The notes under the pieces were generated by a model, which was given only the letters and a program-made list of their open reading frames with translations, was not told the origin of the DNA and did not search any database. This document shows, piece by piece, positions 1 to 12,493 of a DNA stretch of 64,000 nt (within the stretch, counting starts at the first letter, position 1; each line of letters opens with the position of its first letter). Position numbers and translations under genes: made by a program. The stretch is from NCBI RefSeq assembly GCF_902459465.1, contig NC_047066.1, forward strand, positions 14,449,047-14,513,046, given 5' to 3'. Source of the DNA: Asterias rubens. Lineage: Eukaryota > Echinodermata > Asteroidea > Forcipulatida > Asteriidae.

Positions 1-212
1 GAGCTGCTAAGCACGAAAATTTGCTTAGCATGAAATTTCTTCCTTGATAACAACAGGATTACCAACCAAATTTCCATGTGATTTTCAGGATAAGCAAACA
101 ACTGCTGATTACTAGTAACAAGCAATATGCAACAAACAGAAATTTTGTTGGTGATCCTGTTTTTATCAAGAAAGACATTTCATGCTAAGCAAATTTTTGT
201 GCTTAGCAGCTC
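1..212. repeat. long palindromic MITE at the window edge
   Basis: The first about 75 bases and the last about 75 bases are near-perfect reverse complements: GAGCTGCTAAGCAC at the left, GTGCTTAGCAGCTC at the right, and both arms continue through a CAGGATNACCAAC word. The right edge is followed by TATGAAATTGGGCCC. A one-arm relative ends near 14690 with the same flank. The element may extend left of base 1. It lies in a TYW1 intron. Confidence 0.8.
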
Positions 213-383
213 TATGAAATTGGGCCCTGGGCTGCTGTAGCACTTCACAGCAAAAGCACAGGGCACCACGGCAGCTGCTGAGGGTGCTTTGGGTTTATTC
301 GAGGCCTGCAGAAAGCTCAAATAACAAAGCAGATTCATGTTTTAGAATGATTTTTTATTTGTTTATTTTGTGGTTGGTTGTAG

Positions 384-3300
384 GATGACAGAGCTTCAGC
401 TAAATCAGCCGAGCCGAGGGAGATGATTACGCCAATGCTAAGAAAAGCACTCACAAAACAGGGTGAGTATAGCACGCAATGTCGCAAAAATATTTTCGTC
501 TCAGTTTTAGCATGTAAAAGCGTATTAACCAGTTATGGTATGTTATGGTAAAAAACCATCACTGGTTATCTATTTTTTACATGCTAAAAAATGTTTTGTC
601 TCAGTGAGATGAAAATTATTTTGAGAGTTGTTTTACTCATTTCTCAAAACTACAGCACCGCAGTAAGTAATATTTGATGGGAAGCTTTTTACTATCATTA
701 TCTTCAAACCGTGTAAGTTAATTGTAAAGCTGTGGACATTTTGTACAAAGAGTACCCAAACCCTTTAAACATGTTGCTACTTTTTGTTTGATTTTGCTTA
801 TCTCTTTCAGGGTACCGTCTGATTGGTAGCCACTCTGGGGTTAAACTCTGCAGATGGACTAAGGTTAGCATAAATATAAGAAGGAATTGAATCTTTGCAT
901 GGTGGAAGTATTAGGTGAGGTTTGTGGTAACACCATGTGAAAATCTCGTTTGAGTAGTGTTGAATCTGAAAAAGAACTAGTGTTTGACAACTCAACGTTT
1001 CGATCGTATGCTTTTAATGTCTTCAGGAGAATGCTGAGCTTAGCTTTGTTGCTGGATGCTGCTTAAATACTGCATGGTGTATTTTGGGGATTTGGACAAA
1101 AACTGAACTTCACAAAATTCTCATTATACATGTATCTCAAACTTTGACTAAGTTACCCAGTCTGTACAGATAATATGTCTTGAGGAGTCCAGTCTGTATC
1201 ATTTGAAACCATCAAAACACCAACAGTTTGTTGAACCCCAAATCTGAAAATTTGACCATGCTGGTGTCCTAGGGAAATTATGTATGCCAGGATTCTGTCA
1301 CCAATATGAAGGAGGGTGATTCACAGACAAGAGGGCGCTATAATAATAATAATAATAATACAAAACATTTATAGGGCGCTATACAAAGAACAGAGCGCCT
1401 GACATTAACAAAGGGAGGGCAACATAAGAACAAAAACAAAACCAGACCAACGACATGCTAATATAGAAACAAAAGGAGGAGCAAATTAGGATGGTTCTGG
1501 AAATAAAAATGTCTTGAGGAGGCGTTTAAACACATCCAACGTCGCAGCTTCTCTCAAAACCACCAACATCGTTGGTGACCCTACAATCTGAAATTGTGGC
1601 TACCCTACCCTCGCAGGTATATCTTTTTTTTGTTTAGCATTGGAGCCTCTTATGTACATGTTGTTTTTTCTTTAGAGTATGTTACGTGGACGAGGAGGCT
1701 GCTATAAACACACGTTCTATGGCATTGAGAGTCATCGCTGTATGGAGACCACACCAAGCCTCGCCTGCGCCAACAAATGTGTCTTCTGCTGGAGGTAAAA
1801 TACCGTCATATCAAGGGATATAAGTTCCTTTACCTATTGACAGACTAACAAAAAATAAACACCAAACAGCACAAGTACAAATTGTACAGACGATAAACTT
1901 GACAGACAAACACGACAGAGGCTAATGTGTTGAAATGCTGTTTCTTGCTTTAACAAGCCCACAAAACGGATGTACACACTGGTGCGATGAAGTAATAGTA
2001 ACTGTATTTATGATTACTACATTATGTCTACCCTTAATAATAGTTGCACTGGATTAATATACTTGTTAACTTTACCATGAAGCTGAATAACATTCCGACA
2101 GGTTAACTTTTCCACTGTCTGCACTTGGAATTATTTGACCCTACAAAACCTTACCAGGTTAATTTAATTTGCCCAAATTAAGTCCAGTGCGAACAGTGCC
2201 TATGACTTTGATGCACTAGTTTAACTTTTCATTTACATTTTTCAATAAAGGCATCACACCAATCCAGTCGGCACAGAGTGGCGGTGGAAGATGGATGACC
2301 CAGAGACGATCCTAGAGGGCGCTCTTCAGAATCACTACAAACTCATGAAAGAATTCAAAGGTGATTTTGCCTAAAATAAGTTTTACCAGCCCCCCCCCCC
2401 CCAACAAAAAAACGTCATCTGTACTTTCTTTAGCTGGTTTTCTGCTTAGTTTTTCTTAGTAGAAAACTGCTAAGCAAATGTTCAGTTAAGCAACTCTCAG
2501 GCCTCGAACTTTGTTGAGTGCATTGTGAAAACTAAAAATGGCCCTACCCTCTCAAAGAAACAGCTGAACGATACAGACAAAAATTGTAGAAGTCGCGATT
2601 CAAGTTCATCATTATATGGGATTTGAGGCATTGCATGGTGAGGTATCAATATATATTTGGTTTGCAGTATTTAAAAAAGAAAAAATAATAAATTATTTAT
2701 GGTTAATTTATTTTATCAATATTTATATAAGACACTAGCAGTGAATGAAAAACTGAATTGTGGTCTTAAATTTACAGTTTGGCAGTTTAAATACAATAAA
2801 CAAGGAAGTGAACATGATAAAAAGCTGAAAAACATTAAAATGCACAAACGGCAAAAAAAAAAAAAAAATAGTAGGGGAAAAGACCCAGAATTGCATAAAA
2901 ATCACAGAACAGTCCCATACCAGATCAGGAAAGCATTGCACTTCAAAAACAGTTTAAAATAAAATAAAAATCAAGGACGACAAAAGAACAAACAATTGAA
3001 TGATGATATGATTAAGTCGGCCTTCACAGAAATATATCTGAAACCCCCCACTTTTTGTTCCAAGATCATGCCTAAGGGTGAAGGAAATCAATTTCATAGA
3101 AGGATCCTCTTTTTTTAATGGTTTTATAATTTAATCTTGTACCACAGGTGTCCCTGGTGTGAAGCCGGAGCGTATGGCAGAAGCCATGCAGGTCCAGCAC
3201 TGTGCTTTATCATTAGTCGGTGAACCAATCATGTACCCAGAGATCAACCGCTTTGCGAAGCTACTACACAGTCATAAAATCTCAACGTTTCTGGTCACCA

Positions 3301-6300
3301 ACGCACAGTTCCCAGAAGCTATCAGGTACTTTTAAAGATACAATTTTATGTGTTATGGCCTAGATCATCGAATTCAGGTTAAGGTGGTTAAGTCTGTGGA
3401 GTGTGGGTTCGGGGCCCTGGTCATGACACTTGTGTCCTTGAGCAAGATGCTTTACTATAATTGCTCCTCTTCACCTACATGTATGGGTATATGAATGGGT
3501 ACCTGCGAGGGTAGAGGTTGATATATGCCTCTCTTATGCATGACGTCATAATTCTTACCCAAAATGAGGCTATGGGCGCACATCCCCCATCAGTTGCAGT
3601 GGATGCGCCCATCGCCTCGTTTTGAGTTAGCATTGTGACGTACCTCATGCATAAATATTAAGAGAGGCTTATTGTGTATGAAAAAGACTTTGGAGTGCCA
3701 CGGCAGCTCAGGACTATCCAGGGAGCTGAGATTAAAGGGATGTTGTCGGCCCAATGACCATGGAACTAATGTAAAGTGCATCGATACGGTTAACGTAAAA
3801 TGCGTTATACATGAACTTCATATTATTTGTTATTATTTAGCATGGTAAACCAGTCTTCAAATTCTAAATAATAGATAGATCTGCAAAATTTCTACAGGAG
3901 TTTGGACAAAAAAGTAGCTTAACGCAGAAAAGTCTTGCTTAGCAAAAATGGGTTACCACCCAAAATATTATGCACAATCCTCTGTGACTGGTTCCCTACT
4001 AATTTTTGCTCGACAGCTTGACATTTAATAATGATAATATCGAACTCTTATACATGTATAGTGCACGTATCTACCAAACAAGGTACTCAAGGCGCTGAGT
4101 ATATACAAACTTTTGAAAGTTTCTGAACAGAAAGATAGGTAATTGCAGTGATGAATTTTGAAACCCAATTATTAGCACCGTATAAGGGTTTACAAGGTGC
4201 TACGGCGCATACAGCAGCCACAGCCAGAAACACCGGGGCGAACCCCTTCTCTTTTCGAAAAATGCACTGGGTTCTTTTACATGCATTACACAACACATGG
4301 GACCAATGGCTTTACGTCCCATCCGAAGGACGAAGCAATGGTTAAGTGTCTTGCTTAAGGACAGAAGTGTCACGGCTAACCCGAGGCAACCAATAGTTAC
4401 AATGTACATGTACCTTCAACTCAAACAACTTTTAATGTGTGTAATTTCCTTAAAGGAGCATGGTTCCTGTTACGCAGCTCTACGTTAGTGTGGATGCGAG
4501 TACGAAGGAAAGCTTAAAGAAGATTGACCGGCCGCTATTCCGCGACTTCTGGCCCAGATTACTCAGCAGTCTAGAGGCACTTTCAGAAAAGGTAAGAATT
4601 AGTTAATATGTGTTTTTTGATTGACATGATTTCAAGTAATTGTTGATTGAACGTCATGAAGTAGTGGCACAATTTTAGTATTACTGGGCCTAGAATTTTA
4701 TCGTTGAGGGCAAGGCCATTTTCATTTTGCCAAGGGGATTTTCCATTGCAAAGTCTTCTTGTCTATGGGTACTTTTAAAAGAGGCCTTTGTTTAATACCA
4801 GACTTGCGTTACTTTGCTTCTACTGTAATTCTTTTTCCAGTTAAGTCTCATTCTTTTTGGTTAAGTGCTGGTTGATTGTTTGTTGTTTTGATTGCTCGTA
4901 ATTATTGCTAATTACCTATTGTGTGTTTTAACTGTTTAACCTTTTAGCTCTTTTTAAAGAATTTTTTATACTGTACATGTTCTAGTGCAGTTCAACCATA
5001 TCGGTTGTCATACTGTTCATTCCTGTGTGATGTTTTTATGAAATAAACCAATAAATATAATGTCACTTTTCAATTTGAGTTCAACAACGTGCATGTATTA
5101 TGTGTAAAGGGTTTTGATACCTTCTGTGGGTCAAGTTTTTGGTCATGACATGAATCCTTACTCATTGTGATTGAAGGTGTATACAAGTTATATAATTTAC
5201 CTTGAGAAGTTTAAGCTTAACTAGTTTCCAAGGGTTTGAGAACAATAAATAAACAAAATACAGACAGAGCAATATTTTCATGAGAGTCGCATAAATCCGC
5301 TGTTCATGTACATGCTACAATAATTTTCTTCTCACCAAGACAAATATAATTTTCTTGCAATTATGTTACTTATTTTTAAAAACTACACCTCAGTAACTTA
5401 AGTAATATTTTAAGGGAAGCTTTTGAGTACCAATATTTTGAAAACCTGTAAATTTAATGTAAATCAGTTTTTTTTTGTGTCAGACAAGAAAGTACAAGTA
5501 AATAGTACAACGTGCATGTCAAGCTGTGACAGACTACTGTGACAGCACAAAATAATGCTGCAAATTGTTGGAATGAACGTTAATAGTGGGCCTTCTTGAA
5601 TTCTTTTTGACAGGGTCAGCGGACAGTGTACAGATTGACCATAGTCAACGGTTGGAACAACGAAGAGATTGATGCCTACGCAAACCTTGTCAACATCGGC
5701 AAGCCAGACTTCATTGAAGTCAAGGTAAACAAATAATCATGCAAATCTCTCATCAGTTGGTCTTTCAGTTAAAGGAACATTAAAGGCAGTGGACACTATT
5801 GGTAATTACTCAAAATAGTTATTAGCATAAAACCTTACTTGGTAACGAGTAATGGGCAGAGGTTGATAGTATAAAATATTGTGAGAAACAGCTCCCTCTG
5901 AAGTGACGTAGTTTTCGAGAAAGAAGTAATTTTCCACGAATTTGATTTCAAGACCTCAGAATTAGATTTTGAGGTCTCGAAATCAAGCATCTGAAAGCGA
6001 ACAGCTACGCGTGACAAGGGTGTTTTTTCTTTCATAGTTATCTCGCAACTTCAACGACCAATTGAGCAAAAAAAATCACAGGTTTGGTATTTTATGCATA
6101 TGTTGAGATACACCTAGTGGGAAGACTGGTCTTTGACAATTACCAACAGTGTCCAGTGTCTTTAAAGAATGTTTTTTTGGCTAACAAAACAGTTGCTGGC
6201 AGTGTAAGAACTTCATGTAATCCACCATATACATAAACTGACAAACCTGTAGAAGTTTGAGATCGATTGACCATCTGGGTCATGATATTAAAATATAAAA

Positions 6301-7585
6301 AAAACGATTACACATTGCATGACATCGATAAAAAACAATGAATAAAATGCTCACTGAGCGATAAACTCCAAAAGTGAAATTAGCTTCAATTATTTCTCAC
6401 CAAATATTACATTTCAGACAGATATGTTTCAAGGGATGTTTTCTACTCTCGTAATCAATAGACCGTGTAAGTTTAAAAGTAAATCCGTGATCTTAGACAA
6501 GTTTTGACCTTGCCAATTCTTTGTTGTTATCAAATAATATTGTTTTTGCTTTGAACTTTGACCTTTGACCAGGGAGTGACCTACTGTGGGGAATCCAAGG
6601 CAAGCACATTGACCATGAAGAATATCCCATGGCATGAAGAGGTGGTGGGCTTCGTGAAGAAGCTTGTAGATCTGCTACCAGATTATGACATTGCCTGTGA
6701 GCATGAACACTCAAACTGCATACTGGCTGCCCATAAGAAGGTACTGAACATTTGTATTTATTTTTTATTTTATTTTATTTTAAATATTATATAATTATTC
6801 AAATGGAGATTGCACACAAAAGGCTTTTAAAGTCATACAACACTAAAACATTAAACAAATGCAAAACCTGACCAATTCAACACCCCAAAAACGACCTTTA
6901 CAAACCCCACCCCAAAACAGGAGGCAGGGATAACAATTTAAAAAACCCAATCAAGACCAAGATTCTCAAATGATCCTCCCAACCCTGGCTTGAATGGACT
7001 TTAAAACCCTTGAAACCCTCTGCATGTAAACCCCGTTTCAACCAATCCATACATAAACTCTCCAATGTATCAATAAATAATAATTAATATCCAAGTAAGT
7101 AAGGTTTTTCGGTGACACCATGTAAAAATCTCTTTTTGTGAGTAGTGGTGGCTCTGAGAAAAGCCGGTTTGCTCTGCTCGACAGTTCGGTCAGTGTGCTC
7201 TGAGTGTCTTCAAGATGCTTGACTCTGCTGTGTGTATGAGCTTATGTAGGGTTGGATAAGTTTGAGTATTGAATGGGTTCGGTGGCGAGTGGATGGTTTT
7301 GGCAGTTCGTTGGTGTGAGTGCAACAACTATTAATATTCGTTCAATATTTTCTGCTTCAGTTTAAAAAGGACGACGGATCATGGTGGACGTGGATTGATT
7401 ACGCCAAGTTCCACGAGCTCATGGCCGACTTTGTTGCGAGCGACGGGGAGAAAAAGTTCAACGCCTTGGACTACATGACAAAAACACCAGCCTGGGCGGT
7501 GTTTGGATGCAAAGAGCAAGGCTTTGATCCAGAGGAGACCAGGTTCAGAAGGAAAGGAAAGAATAAGGATCTCTCTGGCTGTTAG
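384..7585 (+). CDS. TYW1: TYW1, S-adenosylmethionine-dependent tRNA 4-demethylwyosine synthase (3' nine exons)
   Basis: TYW1 is a radical-SAM enzyme that turns N1-methylguanosine-37 of tRNA-Phe into the tricyclic 4-demethylwyosine, using pyruvate, in wybutosine synthesis. Exons read here are 384-462, 811-863, 1676-1794, 2251-2360, 3148-3325, 4456-4591, 5614-5724, 6573-6740 and 7361-7585. All have AG/GT borders and matching phases, and together give 392 codons plus a TAG stop. The fourth cluster motif CxxxCxxC (CANKCVFC) ends exon 3, followed by WRHHTNP across the junction. Later exons carry the hallmark stretches [36 protein letters not shown] and CEHEHSNC, and the end is SGC-stop as in vertebrate TYW1. 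The family is about 730 aa with an N-terminal flavodoxin-like FMN domain; that half must lie upstream of base 1. Exon 1 here codes for the linker ([14 protein letters not shown]) before the radical-SAM domain. No broken frame was seen, so the gene looks functional. Confidence 0.97.
1340..1560 (-). mobile_element. LINE 3'-end remnant with ATT microsatellite tail
   Basis: An (ATA)n run is followed by TTTATAGGGCGCTATACAAAG. This is the antisense of the GCGCTATATAAATG + (ATT)n tail seen at the end of the LINE at 39465-39809. It then continues into degenerate 3' UTR-like sequence. No RT coding is left. Confidence 0.5.
3366..3512 (+). mobile_element. SINE-A fragment (tRNA-derived)
   Basis: Shares the body GACACTTGTGTCCTTGAGCAAG, preceded by a decayed tRNA-like head with GTGTGGGTTCG, and continues into a GGGTACCTGCGAGGGTAGAGG word. 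This is the plus-sense form of elements found antisense elsewhere in the window. Confidence 0.6.
4025..4405 (-). mobile_element. SINE-B copy, antisense
   Basis: About 380 bp, closely related to 23790-24245 and to the plus-sense copy at 60695-60975. Shared words are GGCGAACCCCTTCTCTTTTCG, CACAACACATGGGACC and TCCCATCCGAAGGACGAAGC, with a GCGCTGAGTATAT tail. It lies just before TYW1 exon 6 (acceptor 4455). Confidence 0.65.
5780..6165 (+). repeat. MITE-1, full-length copy
   Basis: Type copy of the window's most abundant element (about 16 copies, about 380-400 bp full length). Imperfect terminal inverted repeats start AGGCAGTGGACACTATTGG and end CCAATAGTGTCCAGTGTCT, with TTAA at both edges. This suggests TTAA target duplication as in piggyBac-type elements. 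A central palindrome (GAGACCTCA ... TGAGGTCTC) adds a stem. No coding capacity. It lies in a TYW1 intron. Confidence 0.85.
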
Positions 7586-7682
7586 AGTCAACTGGAAAAC
7601 TGAACTGGAAAACTATATAATATACTTCCTACCTATGTCTGATTTCCAATTTATTTTTGCCCTGAAAATCAGACAAATTGTG

Positions 7683-7688
7683 ATTAAA
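7683..7688 (+). terminator. candidate poly(A) signal of TYW1
   Basis: ATTAAA about 100 bases after the TYW1 stop codon, a common variant of the poly(A) signal. An AATAAA near 8729, beyond a MITE, is an alternative. No transcript evidence is available. Confidence 0.35.
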
Positions 7689-8066
7689 TAGCCTGATACA
7701 CTTGATGCAAGCGCGAATTCCCTGCTTCCGTAAGCGCCTAGTTTTTGCTTACGGTAAGCATAGCCAACCAACTGGGCCTTGACTTTATTGCAGGATTGTA
7801 TTTTTCTGTTCTGAAACTATTCCCCCTGTGTGTATGGGTTGCTCCGAAGTAAGATCAGGAAACTAGACACGAGCCATACACTTTGGGAGTACAATATGGT
7901 GTACAAACTAAAAACCAAACCAAACTGGTTGGTGGGGTGAAAACCATCAAGTACAGGTAGTGATCCCTCTTCTACTGGGAGAAAAACAAACGTTAAAGAT
8001 GTAAATTAAAAAAACACGGTTTAAATTTTGGACATTTGCTTTATTTGCTGTAAAATATGTACATAG

Positions 8067-8465
8067 TTAAAGGCAGTGGACACTATTGGGTATTACTCAA
8101 AATAATTATTATATTAGCATAAAACCTTACTTGGTAACGAGTAATGAGGAGCTGTTGATAATATACAATGTAAAGCATTGTGACAAACGGCTCCCTCTGA
8201 AGTAACATAGTTTTCGAGAAAGAAGTAATTTTCCACGAATTTGATTTCGAGACCTCAGATTTAGAATTTGAGGTCTTGAAATCAACCATCTGAAAGCACA
8301 CAACTTCGTGTGACAAGGGTGTTTTTTCTTTCATTATTATCTCGCAACTTCGACGACCAATTGAGCTCGGAATTTTTACAGGTTTATTATTTTATGCATA
8401 TGTTGAGATGCACCAAGTGAGAAGACTGGTCTTTGACAATTACCAATAGTGTCCACTGTCTTTAA
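8067..8465 (+). repeat. MITE-1, full-length copy
   Basis: Both ends and both TTAA borders present, with the central GAGACCTCAGA/TTGAGGTCTTG palindrome. Intergenic, downstream of TYW1. Confidence 0.85.
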
Positions 8466-9857
8466 GCATAGTTCCTGTGCTATAACCGATCAGGGGTGGT
8501 ATTCTTCACTTTGTTATCTGACATCTGATTTGTACGCCCTCAGAAAAATCTGTACGATTGTAGAAGTCTATAAAAACCTATACAATCATATTAATGTCAA
8601 TCAGCCCTCAATGAAACACCTACTTATTTTCCAGGGTCAACTATCATGCCTGTTAATGTACTTATTTAAGGCCAAGTAACCTTTTGTTTTTATAACTGTT
8701 TGATTGTTTTAATCCTATAAAGAGTAGACAATAAAATTAACCTGTGAAAATTTCATTTAAGAATTTAAAGATGGAGCATTTTTTTCAGAAACGTATCAGC
8801 CAGCAACGTTTCTCAGATTCAAATTTTGGGGGATAAAACACATCTTTTTTATATATTCACATTACTTCGAGGCAAAATAATTCTCAAATTGCTTTATATG
8901 ATCAAAAGCTGCTTTACACATTGAACCATTCACTGAAAAACAAGTAACAAAATGTGAGTTTATTTCAAGCTTTTTATTTGGTGGAAATATATGTAACTGT
9001 GTATAAAGGGGATGGGGGGGGGGGATGTGCCACAAAACACTTGCTTTCTTTGTTCATGTTGTTAACCGGTACTATTGAGTGTTTATTGGCCAATCACAGC
9101 ACAAAGCAAGACTTAGAATGCTGTCTCCTGAAATGATTTTTATAACGCTTTTCTAAATCTTTGGTTTTTCGTATATTACAGTATTATCGGTATCTTTTCT
9201 GCACGTCACGTAAAGTTTTATTTTTAAAGTCAAAGATTTCACATCAAACCACTGAGGCAGTTGTTTCAGCGTCTTTATCTTTTAGCGATTTAATTTCCTA
9301 GTCAGATACTGTAGTAAGAAGTATCCTTGGGTAACTTGTTAGTTTCATTAATGGATTAATCTCAGAAAAATAAAGCATGGTGTAAAAAATTTATTCAAAG
9401 CTTTTGTCTTTTTGTAGCAATATTTTTCGCCCATAGATAGGAAAGAGTCAAAGAGATATAATTGTTTAAGCTTTAGCACCTGCATTTAGGTAGGGTTGTT
9501 GAAGAAGGATTTTTTGGGGGAATGTCGCAGTGTTGTTCAGAAGCGCCGGCTGCCGACAATTCAGCAGCTACTTGGTTCTTTGTTGTTCAGATCACACCAC
9601 AGAGCATCTGAAATAAATAAAATATACGGGGCCCTTGGGCGGGCCCCGGACCCCATGCTGCAAGGGCAGCCTGCTGTGCGCTTGATATGCTCGCTCGCAT
9701 TCAGCCCTTTGACAAAACCAGCTACATATACGTATTTGTTCACCGTCTGCGTCAAAAACTGTTGACAACCATGGACTATTGTAATGATGGACATGGACAT
9801 GGAATTATAAACTTTAATTCATCTATCTTAACTTTAACTCATTTCCAATCAAAACCT

Positions 9858-10155
9858 GACAGTCCTTATGTCAAAGACTGGTCATTCTCACTTAGTGTAT
9901 CTCAACATACGCATAAAAAAATAAGCCTGCGAAAATTTGAGAAGGATAATGGAAGAAAAAACGCCCTTATCGCACAAGTTGTGTGCTTTCATATGCCTTG
10001 AATGTGAGACTCAGCTAAGGTCTTTATTCAATTCAAATATTTTAGTGAGAAAATACCTCTTTCTCAAAAACTGCGTTACTTCATTGCTCGTTACCAAGTA
10101 AGTTTTAATGCTAACTAATTGTTTTGAGTAATTACCAATAGTGTCCAGTGCCTTT
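9858..10155 (-). repeat. MITE-1, inverted, one end degraded
   Basis: The TCAAAGACTGGTCATTCTCAC end comes first, the ATTACCAATAGTGTCCAGTG end last. The left terminal repeat is missing. Confidence 0.7.
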
Positions 10156-11421
10156 ACAATGCAGCGTGCATGAACACCTTGTGTAAAGTGTATTCTAGTA
10201 TGACATACAGATGCAGACCGTGATGTCATAAGAAAAATCCACCAACGAGGTAGCAGGCATGATATCCTTCTTTAGTCTGATTTAAAATTTCAATACCCTC
10301 AGAGAAATCAGCAAAGCTGTCGTTACATAGCCATAACAAGTCTATAAATACCTGTACCATTTGTACATAATTGCAGACCTGCCAACCTTGTAATATTTTG
10401 TTGAGTACCACATTAGCGCAGCAGCAAAACCAGAAGCCCAGGGCATGACGGCATAACCCAGAAGCCTAACTACGTGTACTGTTTTGGCACAATGCTTACA
10501 GTCAGTCAGAAAAAAATATTATACATGTATGGACCACTTAATTTTAGATGAACTATTTATTTAATGTAATTAAACCATATTCACACAAAATACATGTACA
10601 GACTACTTCAGAAAAAGAAATTTTCGTATCATGTTAAGTGAACATGGTAAAGAAATACATGTGCAGGTTCTGACTTAATATTGAAAAGTCCACACGCAAC
10701 TTTACATTCAGCTGTCATGCTCTCACCCAGTAATGACACTTGTTTCACCTACAACGTGCGATCATTTGACAGTTTGGCCTCATAACTTGAAGACTTGGCT
10801 CTTCTGAGTAAGGTGTCACTGTAGTATTCCATAAAGTGGTATCTCTGTCTGTCTTAACGATCTTCCTGATGAGGGAACTCTGCAAACTCCCTCGAGGGGA
10901 TATAAGAGCTAAACTGGCAACAGCCAATCTCTCTCATACAAACATTGGTTTCCGTCCATGATTAGGACTCGCACAAATCAAGAAATTGTTATTCAGTAAC
11001 AAGACGGCAATACTTGTTCTAGTCATTGTGAAATCAGGGGTTAGCTTGGTAGAATCCAAACCCACAACCTTTTTTGTAAGTCCTGCAGTCTAACAACCAG
11101 ACCACAGTGACTATTAAGTCAGCCCTTTAACTCAATAAAGTGTTTCCTTCTATTGCCCAACGACCACATATCTTACCTGGATAGGTCTATTCCTCAGACT
11201 TTCTCAACTTTTCAAGCTGGATGCAACCTTAAGCCATCACTGAACAATAAGGTATTCAATGAACACATTGCTTACACAACCCATCCTTGTTGGAACTTGT
11301 ACACCTGGGCGTGGAGAAGCAAGATATGGTTGGACATCAGGGGAAAGTTATGTTCCCTGAAGCACCATTACTTGTTGGAGCTTGTACACCCAGGCAAGGA
11401 GATGCAAGATATGGTAGGACA

Positions 11422-12452
11422 TCAGGAGAAACTTGTGTTCCCCGAAGCAGTGTTGTGTGATTTCTTCTCCTTCGCCAACACAGAACACTTCTTTATTGAT
11501 TCTTTCACTTGTATCCGTTCCTCTGGAGAGAGAGAATCGATTTAAAACTTACAAAAAAATAATAAACACTAAAAGTGGATTCATAACAATTTAATATAGC
11601 GCGCTCATATCAGTCACTCAGTGACAATCAAGGCACTTCAACATTCAGTATTTTCCAGCAAGGTAAGTGGGAATTCATTTGAATTATGAGACCAACTCCT
11701 TTTACATAGCACCAAGTAATGGTTTAAGTTAATGCTGTGGCGCAATAAGCAGCCGATCAAACCAGGAATACAAGGGCGAACCCCTTCTCTTGACTCACTG
11801 AGACGAAAATTACGTTTGTGAAATTGTCAACTCAAAATCTACAGCACCTCAGCAGGTAATGTTTTATGGGACGCTTTCTACCATCATTATCTTGCTAGTT
11901 TAATGCAAATGTGTGCACGCTTTTGTTTTGAGTCCTACAAAAAGTACCCAAACCATTCAGTGTGCCTCTTACCCTTTGTTTTGCACTGTCTCAGTAAGAC
12001 AACCAACTGCTGCCTGTTGAACTTCACAAGGAACTTCTGGCAGGAACGGATGGTACCTGAAAGAAGAAAATTTCCGGTCATCTTTTTTTTCTTCAAAAGG
12101 CATACTTCTATGCAGGCAAGGCCATTTTCACTTTGTAAATTGGGCACTTTCATTGGAAAATCTTTAAGTTTGAGGGAAAGTCTTTATGTGGCATCAAGGC
12201 CAACACAAGGGCAACAGAGGGCATGGTCATTGACTCTGTGTAATTTCAGGTCTTACTATGTATGGATGCGAATCTAACATGTCCTATCTCGGCCGCTTTT
12301 AAACTGGGTGAAGAGACGTAATTATATAGTTTTAAGCTCAAGTGTCTTGTACACTCCGCGATGACTTAGTCACCAGAACATGAATTCCATGCTCTAAACC
12401 AATTGACCATGACACCCTACACATAAAAAACAAAAAACAAAACAAAAAACAA

Positions 12453-12493
<41 letters not shown>

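Larger units (their letters stand above)
7689..11421. other. intergenic, no gene seen
   Basis: Between the 3' ends of TYW1 and POP5, which converge here. Contents are MITE-1 copies (8067-8465, 9858-10155), a poly-G run near 9015 and AT-rich single-copy sequence. Short reading frames here lack codon structure or homology. The 10.2-11.4 kb part may include POP5 3' UTR. Confidence 0.6.

Noticed and set aside
6429-6714. minus-strand frames over TYW1 exon 8
   Set aside because: Antisense shadows of the conserved CEHEHSNC exon.
9496-10001. overlapping frames of 89-104 aa in the TYW1-POP5 gap
   Set aside because: The second is partly MITE-1 sequence, and neither shows conserved motifs or exon borders.
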